From contig CAVZAT010000002.1 of NCBI GenBank assembly GCA_963773335.1, positions 434,001 to 498,000 of the forward strand: DNA of 64,000 bases, written 5' to 3'. The position numbers and the translations under genes were made by a program. Numbering within the stretch: position 1 is the first letter of the stretch; every line of letters starts with the position of its first letter. Of this stretch, positions 36,850-46,698 are shown in pieces. The notes below the pieces were generated by a model. That model ran no database searches, was not told the origin of the DNA, and saw only the letters and a list, made by a program, of their open reading frames with translations. The DNA comes from UBA4742 sp963773335. Its GTDB lineage: Bacteria > Actinomycetota > Acidimicrobiia > Acidimicrobiales > Acidimicrobilacustridaceae.

Positions 36850-38035
36850 CGAGCTGCTGGCAGAACCACTCGCCTCTCGTCCACCGATCGAGACCCTACG
36901 GGAGAACGCCGTGCGGCGGCGTCGCCGCCGACGGGCTGGTGTGTCGGTGGCCTGTGCGGCGCTGGCCGCGATGGTGGTCGGCGCGGCGATGTGGCGCAGC
37001 TCGGGCGGCGAGGTGGTTCGGGCGACGAGTCCGTCCAGCGTGGTCCCGGTGCAAGGTGGTCCCGGTCACATTTGGGATCGTGTCGAGCGATGGCATCCCG
37101 TTGCTGGTGCAACGATCCGCTGCGACTGGACGGATCGAGCGCGTGGTCCGAGCGTTGCCTACCGAGGGCGGTAGCCCGACGCAGCTCGCGGTCCGCGGAC
37201 CGGTCGGCTCGTGTACCTCGCCTCATTCAGCGCCCCGGCATGTCCCGACGTCCCTCATGCGCCCGCCTGCACTCCCTTCGGGTACGTCGAGGCGGTGCCA
37301 CTTGACCCCTCCCAGGGGCAGCCGGTGCGCTACAGCAGCGAGGCGGCGTCAGCGATCGCCGTGACCGCTGACGGGCACCTCCTGGCCTGGGCGACAACCG
37401 ACAGCGGCGTAGCCACCATCCACTTCCGGGATCTTCGCAACGGCCACGAAACCTTGGCCGCGGTGCCACCGGCTTCTGCCAGCTCCAACTCATCTTGGTG
37501 GATCAGCACCCTGTCGTTCTCTGCCGACGGTCACCATCTCGCCGCATCCATCAGCACCCCCACCGGGGATGTCGTCGAGACGCTCGACGACATCCCAAGC
37601 GGTTCCCTGCAAGATCACACGCAGTTCCCACCGCTCCACTTCGTGGGGCCTCGCACCGAGGGCCCCGGCTGGTCAAGTGCCATCTATCGTGGGTCGAGCG
37701 ACCAGCTCGTCGCGGTCGCCACGACCCCGCAGGGGGCACTTCCCACCCAGCTCGTCGTAATCGACCCGGCCACCGGCGACGAGGCGGGTCCCCTCCTGCC
37801 GCCCGCCACGGCGAACCCATTCATGGCTGCCCCTACCGTCCAGCTGGCGAGCGACGCCACGGGAACCGTGCTCGCGTTCGTGCCGTCCCTCTGCGGGGTC
37901 TGCCAGGGCGGAGGTGGCGGCTGGGGGCTCTTCAGGATCGACAAGGCCTCACGAACGCTGGCAACCGGCTCGAACCTGCCCGTCCAACCGCAGGGTGGTA
38001 CGGGCCCGCCCGAGGCCATCGCCTGGTTGCCCTAG
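36824..38035 (+). CDS. Membrane-anchored beta-propeller-like protein paired with ECF sigma 1 (frameshifted)
   Basis: The cytoplasmic start MQTLQDRADELLAEPLASRP is followed by a basic stretch (RRRRRRRAG) and one transmembrane helix (VSVACAALAAMVVGAAMW), then a large outer domain. Breaks near 37065 and 37200 lead to the long frame with propeller-like strands: AIAVTADGHLLAWATTDSG, STLSFSADGHHLAASISTPT, LVAVATTPQGALPTQLVVID, TGTVLAFVPSLCGVCQGGGG. The topology (short inside, one helix, big outside) is that of anti-sigma or sensor proteins. Overlap with the sigma gene suggests it controls that sigma; this is inference. No zinc anti-sigma motif is seen. Confidence 0.6.
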
Positions 38036-38185
38036 TGAGGTTGACGGCGCCTGCACGAACGCCGCTCGTGTGGGGCGCGAGAACGTTCTAGGCCAGGCTC
38101 AACGGATCGACGGCGTTGTGACTTCTAGGGGGGTGAGTCAGTCGACGACGGGGGGAGAGACCGACACTCCGGCGGGCTCGATGGG

Positions 38186-38722
38186 GTGACGGGAAGGGCT
38201 CCGGGGCCATCATCTTCGCTGGAGGAGTGGTACGTCCTGACCCATGGCCGGCTGGTGGCGGTCATGTGGGTGGTGGCTGGCTCACGCTCGGAAGCCGAGG
38301 AGTTGGCGGACGAGGCGATCGTTCGGGCCCTCGAGCAGTGGGGCGACACGGCGGCGGCTCGCGCCGGCTTCGGGTGGCTGTTGACCGTGGCGACCAACCT
38401 GATGCGGCGTTCGCGTCGGCGGGCCGGGCTGTTCCGGCGCTTCGCGGCCTCGCAGGGGGCTCCGGAAACCGCGGCAGATCCCGACTTCTCCCCTGAGGTC
38501 AGGGCGGCCATCGCGAATCTGGCGCCCCGGCAGCGCCAGGCAGTCGCGTTGCGATACGTGCTCGGCCTGTCGGTCAGCGAGATCGCCGAGGCGATGGGCG
38601 TCACAGAAGGCACGGTCTCGCGCACCCTGTTCGATGCCCGTGGGGCGCTGGCCTCATCACTGGGCGAGCAACTTGCGCCGGACCCCCAGCTCGGGTCTGT
38701 CATGCCAGAGGAGAGCCCATGA
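38186..38722 (+). CDS. ECF sigma-70 family factor, second copy
   Basis: An intact 178-residue sigma factor from GTG 38186. Region 2: LEEWYVLTHGRLVAVMWVVA, AEELADEAIVRALEQWGD, FGWLLTVATNLMRRSRRRAG. Region 4: VRAAIANLAPRQRQAVALRY and LSVSEIAEAMGVTEGTVSRT (recognition HTH). It directs RNA polymerase to a small dedicated promoter set. Its stop overlaps the ATG of the kelch protein gene (ATGA), giving the same sigma-propeller layout as the pair just upstream; the two sigma proteins look paralogous. Target promoters are unknown; self-activation is usual for the class. Confidence 0.88.
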   Translation: MTGRAPGPSSSLEEWYVLTHGRLVAVMWVVAGSRSEAEELADEAIVRALEQWGDTAAARAGFGWLLTVATNLMRRSRRRAGLFRRFAASQGAPETAADPDFSPEVRAAIANLAPRQRQAVALRYVLGLSVSEIAEAMGVTEGTVSRTLFDARGALASSLGEQLAPDPQLGSVMPEESP

Positions 38723-40155
38723 TCGATCTCGCTGAAGAACTCCGACCGCTGACCGAGAGGGTCGCTGCCGTCGCCGCCGGTTGGTTTGGGCGAGCTTCGC
38801 CGCCGGGCTCGGCGCCGCCGCCAGGACGCGTCGGGGATCCGTGCTGGCCCTCAGTGCGTTGTTGATCACCGCGCTTGTCGCGGGAGTCCTCATTCAGCGC
38901 CACGCTGCCACCCCGATCATCAGCGCGGGACCGTTGCCCACCGTGGATTCGGCCACAGCCGTGCAGCTGGCGGGGGGACCTGGACCTCGATACCGGCGCC
39001 CCGATCGGGAGTCGCACCGAGTCAGTCGTCGCCTGGACCGGCCGCGAGATGATCATCTGGGGCGGCATCACCAACACCGCCGATCAGCGGCTGACGAGCA
39101 CTGGAGTCGCCTACAACCCAGTGACTCGCCGATGGCGAACTCTTCCCGCTGCGCCACTAGCGGCTCGCGATGGTGCCGCTTCGGTCTGGACTGGAACCGA
39201 GCTCATCATCTGGGGCGGCACCCTCAACGCCAACCCCGACGTGCCTGTCCGTGACGCCCGGGACGGCGCCGCCTACAACCCAGTGACCAACCGCTGGCGA
39301 AGGCTTCCACCATCACCTTTGAGCGCCCGAACGGGCTCGCAAGCGCTCTGGACCGGCAAGCAAGTCGTTGTTGTCGGCGGCGTACCCTCAGCCAACGTCA
39401 GTACGGCCGCGCCAGGCTCGGGAGCGCAACTCAGGTCGTATCGCGGGGCCAGCAATCAAGCCGCCGCGTATGACCCGCGGACCGATCGGTGGTCCTCGCT
39501 GGCCGACCTGCCGGTACCGAACGGCGAGAAGCTCGACGAGCTCGACGCCATCTGGACCGGCAGCGAACTGCTCGAGTGGTGGCAGTGGGATCACATCACC
39601 GATGCCTCGAGCCGGGACTTCGGATTCACCGGGGGAATCGCCCTCTACGCCTACAGCGCTGAGCACAACACCTGGCGACGGACCGCACTCCCCGAGGACC
39701 TGAACTGCGTCGGATCCGCTGCGCCGGTCATGAACGACAACCACGTGCTGTTCCCCGCGTCCCGGTTCGAGCCGCCCTACGCCGTGTCCGAACCCATGCC
39801 CATCGGGCTGCGTGGCTGCCAATACGGGCCCTCAACCCGGGAGTACAACCAGATCGCGCACGGCCGCCTTGATGACACCGGCGGGCCCACCATCTGGAGC
39901 GGCAAAGCCCTAGTGCGAGTCAACCTCACGACCACCATCAGCGGCGGACAGGACGGGATGGTCAAGATCGGCCAAGCCGATGCTTGGAACCCCGCCACCG
40001 ACAGCTGGCCTGAATTGCCTGACGCCCCGACGGAGGGTCGCTACCAGGCGACCGCCGCGGTCTGGACCGGGCACGAACTCATCCTTCTCGTTGCCAGTCC
40101 CCAAGTCGACAACGGGGCGGTCCAGGGACTGCAGCTCGTGCCTAGATCCAACTGA
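38719..40155 (+). CDS. Membrane-anchored kelch-type beta-propeller protein paired with ECF sigma 2 (frameshifted)
   Basis: Begins MIDLAEELRPLTERVAAVAA at ATG 38719 inside the sigma stop. After a shift near 38785 comes a helix region (VLALSALLITALVAGVLI), and from about 38985 a long frame of kelch repeats: VVAWTGREMIIWGG, VAYNPVTRRWRTLP, SVWTGTELIIWGG, AAYNPVTNRWRRLP, ALWTGKQVVVVGG, AAYDPRTDRWSSLA, AVWTGHELILL. About 475 residues in all. One transmembrane helix with an outside propeller suggests a surface sensor or anti-sigma that governs sigma 2 (inference from gene coupling). Ligand unknown. Confidence 0.68.
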
Positions 40156-40183
40156 CGTCGCTGCTGCTCCGGCGAAACGGCGC

Positions 40184-40717
40184 CTACTTCCGCCGGTGCC
40201 GCTTCGCTGACTTCTTGCGGGGCCGACTCGGCGGGACCGGGCGCGTAGCTCTTGGCGTCGGAGGTCGGGAATCAACCTGATCTGAGGCGATCCGGCCATG
40301 CTCGTCCTGGGCGGTCTGGGCGAGTGTCTGGGCCCGCGTGCGCCAGTCGGCGAGGGCCGTTTGGAGCCTGACGATGGTGCGCTCTAGCTCCGCTCGTCGG
40401 CGGTCGCCTCGTGCGATCTCGGCGTTTCTTCGAGCCAGTTCTGCCTCCAGGTGACGGGCTCGCTGGCCCAGCTCGGCGTTGGCTCGGAGCGCCTTACGCA
40501 GCTCTCTGCGGAGCCGGTTCGGCTCGGCAACGTCGGCGGCCAAGCGTTCGCGATAGGCGCGCTTCCGCTCGGCTTCACTGGCCCATATCCGGGGTCGGCC
40601 GCCGCGATTCCGGGGCACCTCCGAGGTGTCTGCGGTCGGTTTCGGTGGATCTGCCGGCGCCGGTTGCGGGCTCCCGAAGGGCAGCTCCGGTGCTGGCTCC
40701 GATCGCTTGGGGACCAT
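40184..40717 (-). CDS. Coiled-coil protein with KfrA-like DNA-binding start
   Basis: A 177-residue highly charged protein. A Pro-rich leader (ELPFGSPQPAPADPPKPT) precedes GGRPRIWASEAERKRAYRER, a motif shared with plasmid- and island-borne KfrA-like or HTH-containing proteins. A long coiled coil (about residues 75-150, ELERTIVRLQTALADWRTRA) and a Lys/Arg-rich end follow. ATG 40715-40717 is preferred; an upstream start would add 13 residues. Convergent with the kelch gene. A structural DNA-binding role for element maintenance is plausible but unproven. Confidence 0.55.
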   Translation of the reverse strand: MVPKRSEPAPELPFGSPQPAPADPPKPTADTSEVPRNRGGRPRIWASEAERKRAYRERLAADVAEPNRLRRELRKALRANAELGQRARHLEAELARRNAEIARGDRRRAELERTIVRLQTALADWRTRAQTLAQTAQDEHGRIASDQVDSRPPTPRATRPVPPSRPRKKSAKRHRRK

Positions 40718-40756
40718 TGCCTCACGGTATCCGGACGGGACGAAACCAAGGTGCAC

Positions 40757-41072
40757 ACCTCCCGGTGATACTCTGTGTTCGTTCTGATGGCCGGGCCGGT
40801 AGGTGGTCCCAAGTTGGGCGGGGCGGGGTGACGCTTCACGTGGCGGTCGATGAGGCGCGTAGGGAGGCTGGAGGTGGTGTGTTCACGGCGATCGGGGTGG
40901 TGATCATGGGGCTTGGTGCGGTGTGGGTGACCGGGGAGATCGGGAGCGACGCGCGGTCGACCAGCGGGCTGAAGAGCGGGCGTAACCTGAGCACCTGTGC
41001 GTGGCCCCCTGGGCCGGCCCGAGCGTCACACCCCCTTCGTACGCTCGACGTACCGATGACGGGAGACGGCGC
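40757..41072 (+). other. Intergenic region with a possible small membrane ORF
   Basis: Between the coiled-coil gene and DUF5131. A plus-strand frame from GTG 40828 reads REAGGGVFTAIGVVIMGLGA with one hydrophobic helix, but has no clear stop or motif before the next gene. The DUF5131 promoter probably lies here. Low confidence for any coding. Confidence 0.25.
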
Positions 41073-41824
41073 ATGGCTGATGCAACGGGGATCGAGTGGA
41101 CCGAGGCCACCTGGAACCCGACGACGGGGTGCGACCGGACTTCGCCCGGTTGCGATCACTGCTACGCCCTCACGCTGTCCAAGCGGCTCAAGGCGATGGG
41201 CCAGCCCAAGTACCAGGCCGACGGCGATCCTCGAACGAGCGGACCCGGGTTCGGGCTGACGCTGCACCCCGACACCCTGGACGTGCCGCGGACGTGGTCC
41301 ACACCCAGGTACATCTTCGTGAACTCCATGAGTGACCTGTTCCACGAGGAGGTTCCGCTCGACTACATCCGCCAGGTGTTCGAGGTGATGGCAGTCGACG
41401 CCTCAGCACACCTACCAGGTGCTCACGAAGCGCTCGCAAGCGCCTCGCCCGCGATGCCGGCAAGCTCGACTGGCCGGCCAACGTGTGGATGGGCGTCTCG
41501 GTCGAGAGCCAGCGCTACGCCTTCCGGACCGACCAGCTGCGCGAGGTTCCGGCCGCGGTCCGGTTCGTCTCGGCTGAGCCGCTGCTCGGCCCGGTCAGCT
41601 TCGACCTCGACGGCATCGACTGGATGATCGTCGGCGGCGAGTCGGGCCCGAAGGCTCGGCCGATGGACCAGGTCTGGGTCGAGCAGATCCGCGACGACTG
41701 CCTCGCTGCGGAGGTCGCGTTCTTCTTCAAGCAGTGGGGCGGCCGCACACCCAAGGCCAACGGCCGAGAACTGGACGGCCGCACCTGGAACGAGATGCCG
41801 CGACCCATGGCAATCACCGCCTGA
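41073..41824 (+). CDS. Three-Cys-motif protein, phage Gp37/Gp68 (DUF5131) family (one frameshift)
   Basis: About 250 residues. The family signature is intact: GIEWTEATWNPTTGCDRTSP then GCDHCYALTLSKRLK, giving three clustered Cys (C-x6-C-x2-C) like a radical-SAM cluster site. YIFVNSMSDLFHEEVPLDYI follows. A base is lost near 41400; the next frame continues YQVLTKRSQRLA, ANVWMGVSVESQRYAFRTD, FVSAEPLLGPV, WMIVGGESGPKARPM and FFFKQWGG to TGA 41824. Members occur on phages and islands and may be radical-SAM-like or nucleic-acid-modifying; the reaction is unknown. The partner TcmP gene starts 24 nt later. Confidence 0.8.
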
Positions 41825-41847
41825 GACTGGAAGGCGGGCGGCCAGAG

Positions 41848-42922
41848 GTGGACGAGACGAGTGAACGCGAGTGGGGACCGTGGAGTGTTTGGAAGACCGA
41901 GATCCTTCTCGGCGGCTACCTGCCACTGTTTGCGCGGGCTTCGACGAAGGCCGACCACCGGACGTTCATCGACTGCTTCGCAGGTGTGACGCGGCAACCT
42001 TGAGCGCGCCACCGGACGGGAGATCCCGAGTTCGCCGCAGCTCGCCCTGTCGGTGTCGCCACCGTTCACGCACCTCTTGGCCTTCGAGGAACCGGAGAAG
42101 GCCGGCGCACTCGAGGAGGCACTACAAGCAGATCACCCGGATCGCGCCATCCGGGTGATCGGCGGAGATTGCAACGAGCTGATCGAGGCTGGACTTGAGT
42201 GGTGGTTCGATCAGCGTGAAGGCAAGCGGGGCCCCTACCTAGGGCCGACCCTCGCCTACCTGGACCCGAATCATCTCGAGCTTGCGTGGGCGACCATCGA
42301 GACCATCGCCCGGTTTGGGCTTACGCCTCCGGCTCCTGGTGCGTGGGTGCGGATGAAGGGCCCGATCGAGCTCCTCGTGTTGTTCCCCACGGGCCCGCTC
42401 AAGCGCCGCTTGCCCCAAGCTGGCAAGTCGGCTGCATCCGAGTCGATGTGTCAGACGGTTGACCGTCTGTTCGGCTCACGGAGCTGGCGGCCCATCTATG
42501 CCGACCAGCGCAGCGGGGTCACCACGGGGGAGCCGTCGTGGATCCACTATGTGAACCAGTACCGGCTGCAGCTTGCAGGCCTCGGCTACGCGCACACCTT
42601 CGCCATTGAGGTCCGCAACACGCGGGGAGTCGTCCTCTACCACATGGTCTTCGCCACGAGCTCGGAGGCGGGGCGGCGCATCATGCAGGCCGTGATGGAC
42701 AAGGCTCGAGAGGTGCTTCCTCGGCTGCTGGCAGAGGAACGCCAGCGTTTGCGCGAGCACCCCGACAGTCCCACGCTCTTCGCCGGTCAGGCCGAGTTCG
42801 ACGAGATGCAAGCGATCTCCGTCGATCCAGAGCGATATGCGCAGCTCGTCGTCGAGCCCCCCAAGCCGTACATCCCGGGTCGCCCCCCGCCCGTCCCGCC
42901 GGAGCAGCTGGGCCTCCTCTGA
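41848..42922 (+). CDS. tcmP: Three-Cys-motif partner protein TcmP (one frameshift)
   Basis: About 355 residues from GTG 41848. The 5' part has REWGPWSVWKTEILLGGYLP and TFIDCFAGVT, a motif I-like turn of a Rossmann methyltransferase-type fold. After a shift near 42000-42030 comes HLLAFEEPEKAGALEEAL, VIGGDCNELI, LGPTLAYLDPNHLELAWATI (the DP motif in place of the common DPFG), LLVLFPTGPLKR and VVLYHMVFATSSEAGRRIM. TcmP is defined by its pairing with DUF5131-type proteins, exactly the arrangement here. A joint modification or defence role is suspected; no activity is established. Confidence 0.75.
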
Positions 42923-42988
42923 ACCGCCAGGCTCACCAATCTCGTCGTGGCCACCCGCCGATACCTTGCCGGAGTCGATGCGAGTCGA

Positions 42989-44234
42989 TCAGCTCTGGGT
43001 GGCGGCGGGGTCGAGGAGTTGGGCGGCTCGGGCGGCGAAGGCGGCGGGGCGGGTGCCGAGGTCGCGGACGTAGCCGGCGGTGGTGGCGGGGGAGGCGTGG
43101 CCGATGAATCGGGCGATCTCGTCGATGGATTCGCCGGCTTCGGCGTAGAGGGCGGTGACGACGGATCGGCGGCCGGTGTGGGTGCCGAGCCCTTCGGTGG
43201 CGATCCCGGCGGCCTCAGCTGCTCGGGTGAGGCTCTTGGTGACTGATTGGCGCAGCACGAGCCGTCCGTCGGGGGTGGTGAACACCGGGTGCACGACCTG
43301 GCCCTCGTAGGTGTGTTCGGGCCACGGGGCCGGAGCAGGCGAGCTCGTTCGGTGTTCTGGGTGACCCGCGCGGGCTCGGAGCAGCTCGACGACGGTGGGG
43401 ACGAGCTGGTGGGTGCCCATGACCCCGGCGGTCTTGGTGGGTCCCAGCTGGGCGCCCTGATGGTTCACATACACACAGGCTCGTTGGACTCGGGCCATCC
43501 CAGTTTCGAGGTCGACGTCCTCCCAGGCGAGGCCGAGGGCTTCGCTGACCCGCCACCCCTGGAAGAACAACAGCGCCACCGCCGCGCCGTACCGATCCGT
43601 TCGGGCGGCGTCGACCAGGGCCCTCGTTTCGGTGATGGACAGGGACCGGGCCTGGGTGGCCGGCACCTTCGGGGCTTTGACCCGGCGGACCACGTTGGTG
43701 GCGATCAGGCCGAGCTCGACGGCCTGGTCGAGGACCTGGGCGAGGGTCTGGCGGTGATGTCCCACCGTCTTGGGAGCCAGGGTCTCGAGCAGGGACCCTT
43801 GCCAGGCGATCACCTGCTCGACCTTGAACTTGGCGACTGGGACAGTCCCAAGGGTGTCCTCGATGCGTCGCACCCGGTCCTCGGCCTGGGCCCACGTGGT
43901 GGCCCGCACCTGATGGCGTTGCACGTTGGTGAGCCACCATCGGGCCAGCTCCCCGATGGGGGTGTCCCCGCTCATCGTCCCGGCCGCCGCGATCGGCGAC
44001 AGCGGTTCCTCGGCCATCTGGGCCAGGCGACGCTCTCGGGCGGCGATGGCTTTGTCCCGGGTGGCCCCCGAGACGCTGCGAGGGCGTCCCTCGCCGGGGA
44101 TCCGGTAGGTGGCCCGCCAGCGGCCGTCCGCCGCGAAGTACGACGGATCCTTCGCCGTTGGCCGCCCGGCCCCGCACCCGCACCGTCCCGTCGCCGTCGA
44201 CGGAACGCTTCCCGACTGGTCGTCTCGCCACCAT
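42989..44234 (-). CDS. Tyrosine recombinase (integrase) of the element (one frameshift)
   Basis: About 415 residues. The arm-binding N-terminus (NGEGS, DGRWRATYRIPGEGRPRSVS, ATRDKAIAARERRLAQM) is split by an indel near 44130. Core-binding helices (ELARWWLTNVQRHQVRATTW) and the catalytic domain follow: first Arg in GWRVSEALGLAWEDV, H-x-x-R as GTHTGRRSVVTALYAEAG, His in FIGHASPATTAGYVRDLG with the nucleophilic Tyr. It lies 175 nt from tRNA-Ser(GGA), into whose 3' end the element is inserted. ATG 44234 begins the full protein; a shorter start at 44017 would lose the arm domain. Confidence 0.88.
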
Positions 44235-44280
44235 CCACCTCCGCCTCGCCTGGCAGCAATGGTAGCTACCGGGAGCGAAA

Positions 44281-44300
44281 ATGGAAGCTACGCCGGTAGC
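44281..44300. repeat. Right copy of the 20-bp element-end dyad
   Basis: ATGGAAGCTACGCCGGTAGC, identical to 34732-34751. GGTAGCTACC, a perfect palindrome, lies just before it (about 44265) and AGCTAC recurs just after. Clustering between the integrase start and the att core suits arm-type or excisionase binding sites. Confidence 0.5.
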
Positions 44301-44408
44301 TACGCCCCCGGACCAACAAATCGGCGCTCCGGACCGCTCCGGACGAAACAGCAGGTCACAGGCCTAATCGGCGGACTCTCATGAACTGCTCCGGACCGCA
44401 CTGGACCG

Positions 44409-44431
44409 TTTGGCGGAGGGAGTGGGATTCG
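44409..44431. repeat. Right att core, 3' end of tRNA-Ser(GGA)
   Basis: 23 bp identical to 34643-34665. It contains the encoded CCA, the acceptor strand and part of the T-arm of the tRNA, the usual target for tRNA-specific tyrosine integrases. The tRNA remains complete. Confidence 0.8.
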
Positions 44432-44498
44432 AACCCACGGTGGGTTGCCCCACACACGCTTTCCAAGCGTGCCGATTCGGCCGCTCTCGCATCCCTCC
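44411..44498 (-). tRNA. tRNA-Ser (anticodon GGA)
   Basis: On the minus strand an 88-nt tRNA with encoded CCA: acceptor GGAGGGA / TCCCTCC, discriminator G, anticodon stem GCACGC / GCGTGT around loop TTGGAAA (anticodon GGA, reads UCC and UCU), long variable arm, and T-arm GGGTTCGAATCCC. It is the attachment site of the adjacent integrative element and stays functional after integration. It is divergent to the SRP RNA gene. Confidence 0.95.
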
Positions 44499-44593
44499 TG
44501 GGGTGCTCGCCCTGCGACCGCCGTCCCCCGGGAGGGCCGACCGGACTGCAGTGCGGTCGCTCAGGCTATCGTGTGGGCGAACCCGCTCTCGCA

Positions 44594-44701
44594 TGTGATG
44601 GTCGGGTCCTGTGCAACATCAGCCCGTGAACCGAGTCAGGGCCGGAAGGCAGCAGCTCTCAGCGGGACCTGGTGTGTGCCGCAGATCGCCTGACCATCAC
44701 A
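44594..44701 (+). ncRNA. ffs: Signal recognition particle RNA, small (4.5S) type
   Basis: The hallmark domain IV hairpin is present: GTCAGGGCCGGAAGGCAGCA with the GGAA tetraloop region and the asymmetric internal loop that binds Ffh. The ends TGTGATGGTC and GACCATCACA close a long helix, giving about 108 nt. Position just upstream of dnaX and next to tRNA-Ser is conserved in many actinobacteria. Confidence 0.92.
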
Positions 44702-44773
44702 TGGGGGAGCGGGTTCTGCGTTCCCCTGATCGCCGCTCCGCAGGTGGATCGGCACCGGTAGGCTCGGGCGCCG

Positions 44774-46651
44774 ATGGCCTATCAGTCCCTGTACCGGCGC
44801 TACCGGCCGCAACGCTTCTCCGAGATCCGGGGCCAGGAGCACCTGGTCGCTGCCCTGCAGCAACGCGGTGCGGGGCGATCGGCTGGGCCACGCCTACCTG
44901 TTCAGCGGCCCCCGGGGCACGGGCAAGACCTCGACGGCGCGCATCCTGGCCAAGGTCCTCAACTGCCCGAACGCCACCGACGGCGAGCCTTGCGGCGTGT
45001 GCGAGTCGTGCCTGGCCATCGAGCACGGCACCTCCTTCGACGTCCACGAGCTCGACGCCGCCTCCAACAACGGCGTCGAGGCCATCCGAGACCTCATCAC
45101 CAAGACGGCCATGGGCACGCCGGGGCGCACGAAGGTCTACATCCTCGACGAGGTCCACATGCTCTCGACGGCGGCGTCCAACGCGCTGTTGAAGACGCTC
45201 GAGGAGACCCCCGAGCACGTGGTGTTCGTGTTGGCCACCACCGACCCGCAGAAGGTGCTGCCCACGATCCGCAGCCGCACCCAGCACTTCGAGTTGCACC
45301 TGTTGTCGGCCGACGAGCTGGCCGACCTGGCCCGCTTCATCATCGACGACGCCGGGCTCGACGTCGGTCCGGAGGCCATCGACTACGTGGTGCGGGCCGG
45401 GGCGGGCTCGGCCCGCGACATGGAGTCCGCCCTCGATCAGGTGGTGGCCGGCGGACTCCCCGACGACGGTGACGCCCTGGACGAGCTGGTCGAGGCCCTC
45501 TGCGATCGGGACACGGGTCGGGCGTTGATCGCGGTCGAGCGGGCCCTTGACGCCGGCCGTAGCCCCCGGCTGCTGGGCGAGCAGCTGATCTCCCGCCTGC
45601 GTGATGTGTTCCTGGCTGCCATGAAGATGGAGCTGACCCGTCTGCCCGACCAGGACCGCGCCCGGGTGACCGCCCAGGCCGAGCGGCTCGGGCCGGCGGG
45701 GGCCACCCGCGCCCTGGAGGTGCTCGGAGACGCGTTCGTGGGCATCCAGGACGCACCGGACCAACGCATCCCCCTCGAAGTGGCGTTGGTGCGGCTGACC
45801 CGCCCCGAGGCCGACACCTCGATCTCCGCCCTGCTGGACCGCATCACCCGCCTCGAGCACGGGCTGGTCCCCGGGGCTGGCGCCGCGCCCGCCTCGCCGG
45901 TCGCGCCCGCCGCGGCGCCGCCGGCCTCGCCGGCGGCTCCGACTCCAGCCCCATCGGCGACGCCCGCGCCCCCGACCGCCGCCGGGGCCGGCATGGCTGC
46001 CCAGGCCCGAGAGGCCCTCCAGGCCACCAAGCAGGCTCGCACGACGGGCCGCCGACCCGCGGCCAGCAAGGCCGCAGCACCTGCCGGCGCGCCAGGGCCT
46101 CCCACGACCGCAAGCGCAACGTCGGACGTTCCCGCCCCCGCCGAGCACGTCCCCGCGGCGGGGGACAGACTTCGTCACCGGGTGCATCCGGGGGTACGGG
46201 CGATCTGCCCAGCCGCGACGAGCTGACCCTGGCCTGGGGCGATTCGATCCTGGCTGGGCTCCCGGCTCGGGCCCGGGCGTTCTTCGGAGCCGGACGGTTC
46301 GTGGAGGTGTCCAATGGGGCTGCAGTGTTCGCGCTGCCCAACGCGCCGCATGCCGAGCGGTGCGAGTCCCGACGTGGCGACGTCGAGCAGGCCTTGGCCG
46401 CCCACTTCGGCCGTCCGGTGCCGCTCCGGCTCACGGTGGACGACGATCCGGCGAAGGTGGAGGACCGCCCCGGGGCAGCGGCGGCATCGCCGGCTGACCG
46501 GCCCGGGGCCGGCCCGACGACCTCGCCAACGCCCGAGCCCGACGAGGACGTCGACCTGTCCCAGCTCACCGACGCCAACGATGTGGCCACCTCGTCGGTC
46601 GATCGGGTCCGCGAGCTCTTCCCCGGTGCTGAACTGGTCGACGACGCGTGA
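44774..46651 (+). CDS. dnaX: DNA polymerase III subunit gamma/tau (two frameshifts)
   Basis: Clamp-loader ATPase. It begins MAYQSLYRRYRPQRFSEIRG and shifts near 44865 to VRGDRLGHAYLFSGPRGTGK (Walker A GPRGTGKTS). Four zinc Cys lie in LNCPNATDGEPCGVCESC, then KVYILDEVHML (Walker B) and sensor 1 VFVLATTDPQKVL with RTQHFELHLLS. An Ala/Pro-rich linker (about residues 370-470) follows, and a shift near 46175 leads to the tau-like end LTLAWGDSILAGLPARARAF up to TGA 46651. dnaX is essential, so both breaks are probably consensus errors; neither is at a programmed slip site. Synteny ffs-dnaX-ybaB-recR is classical. Confidence 0.88.
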
Positions 46652-46698
46652 CCGAGCCGACCTGACCCACGCGGTCCCCCGATCCGGATGGAGCTCCG

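Larger units (their letters stand above)
34643..44431. mobile_element. Integrative element in tRNA-Ser(GGA), about 9.8 kb
   Basis: The element is bounded by a 23-bp perfect direct repeat (34643-34665 and 44409-44431). The right copy is the 3' end of tRNA-Ser(GGA), and the tyrosine integrase gene lies next to that tRNA, the classic arrangement. Cargo in order: IS3-family insertion, two ECF sigma / membrane propeller pairs, a KfrA-like protein, DUF5131 and TcmP. No relaxase, conjugation, replication or phage structural genes are seen, so it is a small genomic island or one mobilised by helper functions. Excision has not been shown. Confidence 0.75.

Noticed and set aside
44774..46651. Programmed frameshifting of dnaX (tau/gamma)
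   Set aside because: The breaks are near codon 31 and near codon 467, neither with an A-rich slippery run; the first would abolish the ATPase. Sequencing indels are more likely.
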